A stretch of 64,000 nt of DNA from NCBI RefSeq assembly GCF_017301635.1, contig NZ_CP071091.1, positions 401,001-465,000 on the forward strand, read 5' to 3'. The notes beneath the pieces were generated by a model that was not told the DNA's origin, did no database searches, and worked only from the letters and a program-made list of their open reading frames with translations. This DNA comes from Myxococcus landrumus. GTDB taxonomy: Bacteria; Myxococcota; Myxococcia; Myxococcales; Myxococcaceae. The stretch's first letter is position 1. Every line of letters begins with the position of its first letter. Below are positions 18,123-25,857 of the stretch, piece after piece. Position numbers and translations under genes: made by a program.

Positions 18123-20675
18123 TCACTCCACGAGCATGCGCTTCACGGGAGCGGGGTCCACGGCCACCATGAGCGGACGGGTGAACTGGGTGAAGGAGAC
18201 CAGCGCCTGACCTGGCGCGAGCCTCGACACGCGATTCCAGAGGCTCTCATCGATGCCACCCACCGCGCGCTGCATGCGGGCGATGACGGAGCTATCGGTG
18301 ATTTTGTGGACGATGAAGTTGTTGAGCAGCCCCAGGACCTCTTGAGGGAGGTGCTGCGGGAGCTGCGTGACGAACACGAGCCCTAACCACCGCTTGCGGC
18401 CTCGCTTGGCGATGCGCGCCACCTGCTCGAACAGCACGGGCATCTGGGAGATGCGGCTGGCCGAGAGGAACTCGTGGGCCTCCTCGATGACGATGAGCAC
18501 GGGCGTGACGTCCTGGCCCTTGGCGTTGGCGCGGGTGTAGCGGGCCTCCTGGGTTTCCTGAAGGCCCCGGAGGATGTCCGCGATGACCAGGTTGTTGAGC
18601 TGCGGCGAGTCGGTGTCGGACAGGTCGATGACGGAGACGCGGCCCGGTGTGAGCATCGCCTCGTAGTCGACCTTCGGGGTGGTGCCGACGTCGAAGATGT
18701 TGAGACGGCGCAGGCGGTGGAGCTTGCTGGCCAGGGCCCTCCAGCTGATTTCGTTCTTGCTCGTCTGCGCCATCACCCGCGCCATGACGCGACCCGGGTT
18801 GTTGCGGAACTCACTGTAGAGGGTGGGACCCCGGGGCACGGGCTCCTCGCTGGGGACGGCGTCTTCGGCGTCCTTGCGGGCGCCGCGCGAGCGGCTCTTG
18901 GTCTCCGTGCGGCCTTCATCGCTGAGGCTGTAGAGATAGGCGCTCACGACGTCCAGCACGTGCTGGATGGTCATCCGAGGGTAGCCGGTGGTGAGCTCAT
19001 CGACGTCGAGCGCCGCGCGGTGCTCATCGGGCGTGGTCGGGAAGATGTTGAAGTCCTCGAGCAGCATCTTCGTGACGTCGTAGGCCTTGAGGAAGCGCTC
19101 CTGCTGCGCGTCCGACATCTCGAGAATCTCGGCGAGCGCGTAGGGGGACAGGCTGGAGAAGGCGAGGGAGAAGGGGCGCAGGTTGCGGTGGCGGGGGTTG
19201 AGGCTGGCGCGGCCCGTCAGGTGGTGGATGTGGAGGTCCTTGACGCCCTCGGCCCGCTGGCCACGGCGCCGGAGGGCCTCCAGCATGGCGGGGTGCTCCG
19301 TGGGGCGGTCCACGTGGGTGTATTCGCCTTCCACGTCGAAGATGATGGTGGCGATACCCTGGGTCTGCGCGCGGTGGATGAGCGTCGCGACGGTGGTCGA
19401 CTTGCCGCCACCCGTGGTGCCGATGATGCCGGTGTGGCGCGGCAGCACGGCCTTGTCGCGCGGATGGATGCGGGCCTCCATCTTGTTGTAGCCGACCACC
19501 ATGCCCATGCTCAGCTCTCCGCCGACACCGAGCACTCGGGCACTCTCCTCGTCATCGAGTTTGAACACGGGACTCTGGGGGCGAGGGCGGAAGCGAGGGG
19601 GCTCCAGCACACCACCGGTCTCCTCTCCGAGCAGCTCCACCTCCGCGCGTCCGTGGTAGTCGAACGTGTAGGTCATCCGCTTTCCCTGCGTCACCACGCC
19701 GATGGCCATGGTGGAGCCGGCGGGGACGGCGTTGGGTTCGGCGAAGGGACCTCTGACGACGACGCCGAGGTAGCTGCGCTGGTCCTCGCGCGACTTGATG
19801 CGCACGAGCGTCTGCGAGGCCAGCTGGGGCAGGTCCTCGCGGGTGATGAGGAGGGTGATGAGGTTGTCCTCACTGGAGGACGTGTCGAAGTGCGTGAAGG
19901 CCACGGCCTTCATCAGCTCCTCGTCCTCGGGGGTGGAGGGCTTCACGGAGAGCTGCAAGGACTCCAGCTCCTCCAGGGCCTCCGGCGGAGTGGGGCGCAC
20001 GACCGAGCCGCCTCGGGACTCGGCGGTGGTCCCGGGCTCCTCGGCGGCGGGCGCCTCTTGGCGGGCCACCTCGTTGGCGCGTGCGCTGGTGGGGGGCGGC
20101 GGCCGGGACTCCGGGCGAGGCGCGGGAGGCTGCGGCGCACGCATCGGTGGGTCGTTGGGGCGCGGGCTCGTGGGAGGCTGTCGGGCATCACCCGAAGACT
20201 CGCGCTGGAGGGCCTCGATGATGCGTGCGCGCGCGGGCTGCTGCGTCCGCGTGTCCTGGGAGGGCTCATTGGAGCGCGGGCTCGCGGGACGAGTCTGGGG
20301 TGTCCCTGGTGGCGGGTCGAGGAGGGGTGACTCTCGCCGGAGCGGGTCGGCGGAGCGTCCGTTGACGGGAACGGGCGTGCCCGTGGGGCGAGCGGCGGGC
20401 GTTGCGGGTGCTCGCTGGAGCACCTCGTTGGCGCGCGGGCCGTTGGGAAGCGGTCGTGCGGGTGGGCGCGAGTTCGAGCCAGGGGGCTCGGGCGCGGGTT
20501 CCTGGCGCGGAGGCTCCTCGAGGGTCGCGGTGCGGCCTCGGGTGGGGCTGTATCCCTGCGGAGCGCTCGCGCCGTTGAGCGGTCGAGACATGGGGGGCGA
20601 AGCCGAGCGCTGGGACGAAGCCTCCCACGAGGCTTGGGTTTCCGGGGACCTGGGCGGTTTGCCGTTATCTGACAT
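18123..20675 (-). CDS. HerA-like hexameric ATPase (DNA translocase)
   Basis: About 850 residues. The first 250 or so are Pro/Ser/Arg-rich and probably disordered. A HAS-barrel-like region follows, then the FtsK/HerA ATPase core with Walker A GTTGGGKST (about 421), the next strand TIIFDVEGEY, and Walker B VLIVIEEAHEF (about 728). A C-terminal GLVFVTQLPQHLPQEVLGLL segment is typical of HerA/DUF87 proteins. HerA pumps or unwinds DNA with the nuclease NurA at double-strand breaks. The ATG at 20675 has GGAGGGAG close upstream; the frame also has a GTG at 20687. It is the last gene of a five-gene operon, 12 bp after the NurA-like gene. The long N-terminal tail is unusual. Confidence 0.85.
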   Translation of the reverse strand: MSDNGKPPRSPETQASWEASSQRSASPPMSRPLNGASAPQGYSPTRGRTATLEEPPRQEPAPEPPGSNSRPPARPLPNGPRANEVLQRAPATPAARPTGTPVPVNGRSADPLRRESPLLDPPPGTPQTRPASPRSNEPSQDTRTQQPARARIIEALQRESSGDARQPPTSPRPNDPPMRAPQPPAPRPESRPPPPTSARANEVARQEAPAAEEPGTTAESRGGSVVRPTPPEALEELESLQLSVKPSTPEDEELMKAVAFTHFDTSSSEDNLITLLITREDLPQLASQTLVRIKSREDQRSYLGVVVRGPFAEPNAVPAGSTMAIGVVTQGKRMTYTFDYHGRAEVELLGEETGGVLEPPRFRPRPQSPVFKLDDEESARVLGVGGELSMGMVVGYNKMEARIHPRDKAVLPRHTGIIGTTGGGKSTTVATLIHRAQTQGIATIIFDVEGEYTHVDRPTEHPAMLEALRRRGQRAEGVKDLHIHHLTGRASLNPRHRNLRPFSLAFSSLSPYALAEILEMSDAQQERFLKAYDVTKMLLEDFNIFPTTPDEHRAALDVDELTTGYPRMTIQHVLDVVSAYLYSLSDEGRTETKSRSRGARKDAEDAVPSEEPVPRGPTLYSEFRNNPGRVMARVMAQTSKNEISWRALASKLHRLRRLNIFDVGTTPKVDYEAMLTPGRVSVIDLSDTDSPQLNNLVIADILRGLQETQEARYTRANAKGQDVTPVLIVIEEAHEFLSASRISQMPVLFEQVARIAKRGRKRWLGLVFVTQLPQHLPQEVLGLLNNFIVHKITDSSVIARMQRAVGGIDESLWNRVSRLAPGQALVSFTQFTRPLMVAVDPAPVKRMLVE

Positions 20676-20687
20676 GACTCCCTCCAC

Positions 20688-21878
20688 CTACCTTCGAGAC
20701 CTCGAATCGTTGAAGAACTGCAGCCCCGCGCCGACCTGCGAATAGGCGTCCTGGACGAGGCCCAGGAAGCCGTCCTCGCCGAACACGCTTCGACACGTCA
20801 TCTCCGCCATGTCGAGGAGCAGGGGATAGCCACGCTCACGTCGGAGCAGGCTGTCCGCCATCGCGATTCGAGCTGCGACATGGACGTGCTCACGATGTGC
20901 ATGGAACAGACGAGGCGGCGCCCGCGTCGACGTCCGGAACACACCCGTGAGGATGTCCGGGCAGCACTCCTCCACGAACCTGGCCACGCGCTGCCGGCTG
21001 CCCGCGTCGTATTGCCATCGTCCGACGACCTGCTTGCCAAAGCGCTCCATCGTCTCGATGACCGTGTATTCCCCAGGATTGAGCGCGCTCCCCAGGGTCA
21101 GCCAGCCACGGTCCTCCAGGATGGGATTGACGAACACGAACTTCTTCTGACGCTTGACGAGCCGGTGCAGCACGTCGAGCGAGGCGTCCAGCAGTCGCTG
21201 ATAGCCCGAGCCCGTCAGCAGGTCATACGCACACGGGTTTCCCTGGCCGATGCGCCACTCGGCGCGAGCCTTGTCCACCAGCGCGGCACGCTCCGCATAC
21301 GCCCGGATGCCGCGCCGGGCGAGCCGGGAGTAGGGGGCCTTTCGCGTCGACGAGGAGTTCTCCTGCCGGCGGCTGATGCAGTCGAAGACCTCGTCGAGGA
21401 GGTGGTTGTGTTTCTCCGCCATCTCCTTTCGGAACAGGCGCTGGGAGAAGGTGCCCTGGGTGCCCTCGTAGCCCACGATGGCGATGCCAATCTGGGTGAT
21501 GCCCATGGGCAGGCTCTCGTAGGACGCGAACGAGCCATTCACGGCCTCGACGCGGCCCGCGAACAACAGGCTCTGGTAGATGGACTCGAACTGTGCGGGC
21601 TCGGCGGAATACACGCCCGCTTCCTGGGGCCCTCCTGGATGTCCGCGGATGAGGGGAAGCACCTCATGACGGATGCGGGAGCGCAGCGCGTCCTCCGCGT
21701 TCACCGCGTCGGAGATCTCCCGCTTGAGGAGGGCCATCATCTGCTCGACGGCGTTTTCAGGCAGCCACGTGTCGAGGTTGAGCGTCCGGCTCATGTCCTC
21801 GCCGTAGTCCGCGAGGAAGTTGTCATCACCTTGCAACGCTTCGGGGTCCAGCCAGGGTTTCGTGTCAGCCATGGTCAT
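20688..21878 (-). CDS. NurA-like protein (HerA partner)
   Basis: A 396-residue protein. Position directly before a HerA ATPase, the central GRVEAVNGSFASYE element (place of the NurA DGS motif) and the late RGYPLLLDMAEMTC element (place of the NurA C-terminal P-L-x-A region) point to a NurA-like nuclease fold. The catalytic Asp of DGS is Asn here, so activity is uncertain; the preceding Glu might substitute. The start overlaps the ImmA/IrrE stop by 4 bp; a second ATG lies two codons in. In archaea NurA resects DNA ends with HerA. Alternative: an unrelated HerA-associated effector. The fold call is tentative. Confidence 0.55.
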   Translation of the reverse strand: MTMADTKPWLDPEALQGDDNFLADYGEDMSRTLNLDTWLPENAVEQMMALLKREISDAVNAEDALRSRIRHEVLPLIRGHPGGPQEAGVYSAEPAQFESIYQSLLFAGRVEAVNGSFASYESLPMGITQIGIAIVGYEGTQGTFSQRLFRKEMAEKHNHLLDEVFDCISRRQENSSSTRKAPYSRLARRGIRAYAERAALVDKARAEWRIGQGNPCAYDLLTGSGYQRLLDASLDVLHRLVKRQKKFVFVNPILEDRGWLTLGSALNPGEYTVIETMERFGKQVVGRWQYDAGSRQRVARFVEECCPDILTGVFRTSTRAPPRLFHAHREHVHVAARIAMADSLLRRERGYPLLLDMAEMTCRSVFGEDGFLGLVQDAYSQVGAGLQFFNDSRSRR

Positions 21879-22603
21879 CTCCTGTCCCCGCCCAGCATCC
21901 GCGCGAGTGAGAAGGGCGGCGGACGTCGGAGCAGGAGCAACATCTGGGCGTACTCTCGAGCCGCGGCACGCGTGAGGCCGAAGCGCGCGGCGAGCTCCGC
22001 GGCACCCTCTTCCTCGGGCAGGTCACTCAAGGTCTCCTGCGCGAGCGCGGAGGGCGCGAGCAGCTCATACGCCAGTCGGTCCGCGCGGCGCTCGGCGTGG
22101 AGCACCTTGGTGGACCGGATGGTGCCAGAGGGACCTCGCTCCATGAGCTTCACCTGGACGCCGATGGGAATCTGGCTGAAGTGGGAGGACAGCTTCTCGT
22201 TGGGCGTCGGGTGGCGCGTCTTGTCCAGGACGGGCCGAATCGACTCTCCAAACACGCTCAAGGCCCAGCTTCGTGGCAGCAGGTGGTCCAGGACGAAGTG
22301 GGCCACCTCGTGTGCCAGGGTGAAGCGCTGCTCCTCGATGGAGTCCGCACTGTCGAGGAAGAGCACGGCGCGGCCCTGGCGCGCGACCATGCAACCAAAC
22401 AAGGGGCGCGGAGTCTCCGCCACGCGATGCTTGACGCGACGCCGCGCCAGCCAATCCCTCACACTTTCCGAGGTCAACCTGGGTCGCGCTACCAAGGTGA
22501 CTCCGAGGTATCGCTCGACCTCGGAGGTCAGGTTCCTGGGAAATGCCTGAGGCGTTGGCAACCGGGATGCTGCCACCGCCTCCTCCAACCAGTGTTCTGT
22601 CAT
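21875..22603 (-). CDS. ImmA/IrrE-family metallopeptidase
   Basis: A 242-residue zinc peptidase-like protein. The zinc motif is HEVAH (HExxH) in RFTLAHEVAHFVLDH. The third ligand Glu probably lies in ERRADRLAYELLAP downstream, the usual spacing for this family. ImmA of ICEBs1 and IrrE/PprI of Deinococcus cleave a DNA-binding repressor to switch on transfer or damage-response genes. Here the gene directly follows a small HTH protein, the likely target, with a 4-bp overlap, and precedes the NurA-like and HerA genes. C-terminal residues AARFGLTRAAAREYAQML look like a second helix-turn-helix-like segment. Confidence 0.85.
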   Translation of the reverse strand: MTEHWLEEAVAASRLPTPQAFPRNLTSEVERYLGVTLVARPRLTSESVRDWLARRRVKHRVAETPRPLFGCMVARQGRAVLFLDSADSIEEQRFTLAHEVAHFVLDHLLPRSWALSVFGESIRPVLDKTRHPTPNEKLSSHFSQIPIGVQVKLMERGPSGTIRSTKVLHAERRADRLAYELLAPSALAQETLSDLPEEEGAAELAARFGLTRAAAREYAQMLLLLRRPPPFSLARMLGGDRR

Positions 22604-22980
22604 GAGTGGTTCTCGCCCTCCCCAGAGCGATCTCTCGCCGCCAGCAGCACGGCGTCCTCTCCGGCTTCCTCTCCGTCCGCTCCAGCGAGCTGCAGAGCAT
22701 CCATGACCTCCACGCGCCGGAGAACCCGGGTCAATCGCAGGAGATCCACTTCAAAACGTTTCGCGAGCTGGCCCACCTGCTCGGCGAAACCCTCGCCTTC
22801 CTCTGGGCGGTGACAGAGCGCCAGCCATTGGACTTGCTCTTGCGTGCAGCCCAGGTCTTCGGCGAGCTGTGCTGGGGTTCGCTCCTCCAGCTCCCGGTAG
22901 CGTTCAAAGGCATGACCCAGGGTCCACGACTCGAGCGAGCTGCGCCGTGCCGCGGCTTCAAGCCAATCAAGGGGCGACAT
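22600..22980 (-). CDS. Small HTH protein, candidate repressor cleaved by the ImmA/IrrE protease
   Basis: A 126-residue protein with a central helix-turn-helix-like stretch TPAQLAEDLGCTQEQVQWLA and a second helical region FAEQVGQLAKRFEVDLLRLT. The acidic C-terminal tail is Ala/Gly/Glu-rich. No full XRE signature is visible, so DNA binding is inferred. ATG at 22980 is preceded by GGAGG about 7 bases upstream. It overlaps the upstream sigma-like gene by 14 bp and the protease gene by 4 bp. By analogy with ImmR and DdrO, it may repress the operon until cut. Confidence 0.6.
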   Translation of the reverse strand: MSPLDWLEAAARRSSLESWTLGHAFERYRELEERTPAQLAEDLGCTQEQVQWLALCHRPEEGEGFAEQVGQLAKRFEVDLLRLTRVLRRVEVMDALQLAGADGEEAGEDAVLLAARDRSGEGENHS

Positions 22981-23572
22981 CGCTATCCTCCCTTCCGAGG
23001 CGCTCCAGGCGCTTCATCAGCCGGTCCCGGTGGCGCTTCACTTGTCGTCGGCGCTCCTCTTCGGGCATGGGCCCCAGGCCGAGCGCCTCGGCGAGTCGCT
23101 CCGTAGAGCCCTCGCCCTGAAGTACGAGACGGAGGATGGTCTGCTCCCTCGGGGAGAACCCGAGCGCCTCCAGTCGTTCCGCGAGCAGACGTGCTTCCAC
23201 CGTGGCCTCCATTTCTTCATTCGGAGCCCGGGCCACGAGTTCGACAACGCCCGCGTATTCCTGGTTTCGGCGGTCCTGGTTCTTCCGGGAGCGCTGTCGA
23301 TCCAGGGCCTTTCTCTTGGCGATGCGCGTCAGGTAGGTGGACAGGCGCGAGAGGCGGGCGTCGAAGCGCTCGGGCGCGGCCAGGTAGGCGAGGACCGCGT
23401 CCACGGCGGAGTCGACGGCTTCGTCCATGAGGCATTTGACCTCCTGCCGCAAGACATGGATGAGCGTGCCATTGAATGCACGGTGGACTTCGGCGGGAGC
23501 CGTCGGGTCGGCACGACCTTTGAGGACTCTCGCGTGAAGTGCCTCTTCCTCCGCCCTTGTTGGATAGCGCAT
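22967..23572 (-). CDS. Sigma-70-like RNA polymerase factor
   Basis: About 201 residues from the ATG at 23572, which follows GAGGTGTGGGG. A region 2-like part contains FDARLSRLSTYLTRIAKRKA followed by the basic DRQRSRKNQDRR. A region 4-like HTH follows in FSPREQTILRLVLQGEGST and LAEALGLGPMPEEERRRQVK. The size fits ECF-type factors. The frame extends upstream to 23677, but that stretch does not look coding. It is the first gene of the HerA operon; no anti-sigma gene is adjacent. It may drive its own operon, with the HTH/protease pair as the switch. That role is inferred. Confidence 0.7.
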   Translation of the reverse strand: MRYPTRAEEEALHARVLKGRADPTAPAEVHRAFNGTLIHVLRQEVKCLMDEAVDSAVDAVLAYLAAPERFDARLSRLSTYLTRIAKRKALDRQRSRKNQDRRNQEYAGVVELVARAPNEEMEATVEARLLAERLEALGFSPREQTILRLVLQGEGSTERLAEALGLGPMPEEERRRQVKRHRDRLMKRLERLGREDSDVAP

Positions 23573-23841
23573 CCCCACACCTCGCTGGGAGCTCGTGGCT
23601 CCAGCTCTGGACTGACCGCGTCGTGTGTGCTCATTCGCCACCGTTCCACGGAGTTCGACGCATGCGCGAGTGCGCATTGTCTCCCGAGGTTGTTACCGGA
23701 CACGCCATTTGTCTGTACCTCCTGGGTGGTATGCCCAGCGGGGCGAGGGTGAAATGGCAACCGCGCACTGAGTATTCCCGCTCCGAATGAGACATGGAAC
23801 GGCGACGAGCCGCACCTGAAATCCTCGCCGTGAGAGGGCCC

Positions 23842-24684
23842 ATGTCATTCATGACCTGCCGAGTCGCCACCACCCAACGTGAGCTGGATGACGCGGTCCG
23901 CATCCGCTGGGCTGTCTTTGGCGGAGAGCTGCGATTGCTGTCGGGAACACCTCCCGTGTCGCGGCGCGAGGTGGGCTGCTTCGACACGCTGGAGACCACC
24001 GTTCACCTGGTGGTCTACGCGGGTGCTGATCCAGTCGCCACCTCGCGCCTGCTGTTGCCCAATCCAGACGTGGCGTCCGCGATGGGAGGGCACCTGGGCA
24101 TCGAGCTGGATCAGAAACTGGACCTGGGAGGTCTTGGTGGAGAGGGATTTCTGATCGCGGAGAGCACGCGGTTCTGCATCCTGAAGCGGTGGCGCCACTC
24201 CGAAGCCGTGCTGCGATTGCAGTCGGGCTTGTATGAGGAGAGCCGCCGCCGAGGCGTGACGCATTGGATTGCGTCAGCCAACATGGAGACGGACTGCGCC
24301 GAGGATGCGCGGTGGATGGTCGAGGTGGCTTCGGACCGGGGCTGGTTGACCCCACGCTGGCACGTGCGCTCCCGGGGGGTGTCCCATCCACCCGAGGTGC
24401 CACGCGCGCCCTTCTATACGGAGGTGGAGCGGGAGCACGCGAGTCAGGGACGACTCGCGGGGCTGCGGATGCCTCCGGTGTTGTCGCTGTTCGCGAGGAA
24501 GATGGGGGCGCGCTTCATGGGCGCGCCTCACTACGACGAGGACTTCCGCCGGTTCTCGTTGCCGCTCGTGGCGGCGCTGGATGACGTGCCAGCAAGCACG
24601 CTCGCGCGGTTCGCCAACCTGGACGCACCCGTGCCGCGAGCGGACCAGGTCCGCACCGGCCCTTCCTTTGACCTCAACCCGTGA
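23842..24684 (+). CDS. GNAT-fold acyltransferase, acyl-amino-acid-synthase-like
   Basis: About 280 residues with the N-terminal pattern of autoinducer-synthase/FeeM-like GNAT proteins: TTQRELDDAVRIRWAVF, then FDTLETTVHLVVYAG and ADPVATSRLLLP, then ESTRFCILKRW. Such enzymes transfer an acyl chain to an amino acid or homoserine lactone. The C-terminal 100 residues are less conserved and may select the substrate. I chose the ATG at 23842 (GAGAGGG just upstream); 23794 is an alternative adding 16 residues. It lies 37 bp before the iron-enzyme gene, so the two probably act in one short pathway. Substrates unknown. Confidence 0.65.
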   Translation: MSFMTCRVATTQRELDDAVRIRWAVFGGELRLLSGTPPVSRREVGCFDTLETTVHLVVYAGADPVATSRLLLPNPDVASAMGGHLGIELDQKLDLGGLGGEGFLIAESTRFCILKRWRHSEAVLRLQSGLYEESRRRGVTHWIASANMETDCAEDARWMVEVASDRGWLTPRWHVRSRGVSHPPEVPRAPFYTEVEREHASQGRLAGLRMPPVLSLFARKMGARFMGAPHYDEDFRRFSLPLVAALDDVPASTLARFANLDAPVPRADQVRTGPSFDLNP

Positions 24685-24721
24685 CAGCCGGGCCTCTTGG
24701 GGCCCAGGACAGGAGACGCAC

Positions 24722-25405
24722 GTGCGGACTCAGATGAAAGACGTTTCGCGGACGGACTGGGTGGTGGCGCTGGATCGAGAGGCCTCGGCGCTCGTGGAGG
24801 TGCTGGACTCGAGCCCCTCGGCTCGGAGCCTCTTCGAGGGATGGATTGATTTGGAGGGGTATGCCCACTACCTCGCGCAGACCTATCACTATGTCCGGTG
24901 GACCACCCCGCTGCTGGAGAGCGCGGGGACGCGGATGCGGCAACTGGGCATGCACCCGGCGCTGGCGGAGCTGCTCGTGAGCAAGTCGGAGGAAGAGCGG
25001 GGCCATGAGCGATGGTTGCTCGCGGACCTGCGGAATCTGGGGTGGACCGCCGAGCGTGTCGAAGCCACGCCGCTCGGTGGCGCGGTGAAGGCCTATGTCG
25101 CGTGGAACCAGTACACGACGCAGGAGGGAGTGCCGACGGCATTCCTCGGCACGGCCTATGTGTTGGAGTCGCTGTCCGTGCGGCGAGCAAGCGGAGCGGT
25201 GGCGCGGCTCATCTCGGCGGGGAGGATTCCCAACATTCACAAGGCGGTGACGTTCTTGCGAGGTCACGGTGACGTGGATGGAGACCACGTCGAGGCGCTC
25301 GCCGAGGTGCTGCGCTCGCTGGACGACCCGAAGGAGCAGGAGGTGCTCATCCACTCCGCGAGGACCACGCGCCTGCTGTATCCCGGACTCTTCCTCGAGC
25401 GATAG
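24722..25405 (+). CDS. Heme-oxygenase-fold iron-containing redox enzyme (TenA/PqqC/CADD-like)
   Basis: A 227-residue all-helical protein. Candidate metal ligands: Glu and His in SEEERGHERW, a mid-protein Glu in VLESLS, and HGDVDGDH, matching the HxxxDxxH motif of heme-oxygenase-like diiron oxidases. These enzymes activate oxygen to oxidise or decarboxylate small substrates such as amino or fatty acids. GTG at 24722 has AGGAG 6 bases upstream, a clear start. Coupling with the acyltransferase upstream suggests that an acylated amino acid or similar is further oxidised, which is inference. Confidence 0.75.
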   Translation: MRTQMKDVSRTDWVVALDREASALVEVLDSSPSARSLFEGWIDLEGYAHYLAQTYHYVRWTTPLLESAGTRMRQLGMHPALAELLVSKSEEERGHERWLLADLRNLGWTAERVEATPLGGAVKAYVAWNQYTTQEGVPTAFLGTAYVLESLSVRRASGAVARLISAGRIPNIHKAVTFLRGHGDVDGDHVEALAEVLRSLDDPKEQEVLIHSARTTRLLYPGLFLER

Positions 25406-25557
25406 GCGCCAGGAGCTACCCCCTTGGGGGGAGAGACGAATCACCGGCGAAGCGCGCATCGTGTGTGGCGAAGACGGGGAGCCGGGAGCGGTTTGGGAGG
25501 GAGTGGGGGAGGTCTCCCGCACTTCGTCTTCATTCGTCCCGTACACGAAGGAGCGTC

Positions 25558-25830
25558 ATGCTGCGCTACATCACGGCGGTTCATCTGGAAGGTGGTCCCG
25601 GGCTGGAGCACATCGCGGAGTACAAGGGGGACGAGCCACGGACCCGCCGGAAGGGCAGCAGCGCTCCTTCCGCGATGGTCGAGTGGGTTCGGTCGCCGGG
25701 GAACAACGCCTATGTCCGGGCGAAGACGGGGGATGTCCGGGTCGCCGTCGTGCATGGGAATCCCCCCTATCTCCGCACGGAGCCGAATGCCTTGCAGCAG
25801 GACAACCTGCTCGCGCTTCCGCGGTTCTGA
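25558..25830 (+). CDS. DUF3892-family small protein
   Basis: A 90-residue protein opening MLRYITAVHLEGGPGLEHIA, the typical DUF3892 start with its GG-x-x-HI element, followed by Arg/Lys-rich and VEWVRSPGN segments. AAGGAG lies 4 bases before the ATG. Function of the family is unknown. It converges with the LuxR-type regulator, with a hairpin between them. Confidence 0.7.
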   Translation: MLRYITAVHLEGGPGLEHIAEYKGDEPRTRRKGSSAPSAMVEWVRSPGNNAYVRAKTGDVRVAVVHGNPPYLRTEPNALQQDNLLALPRF

Positions 25831-25855
25831 GCGGGAGAACCGGTGGCACCCGCTC
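25829..25855. terminator. Candidate bidirectional terminator hairpin
   Basis: GAGCGGG (25829-25835) pairs with CCCGCTC (25849-25855) around a 13-base loop, in the 27-bp gap between two convergent genes. No T-run, so Rho-independent function is not certain. Confidence 0.45.
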
Positions 25856-25857
25856 CG

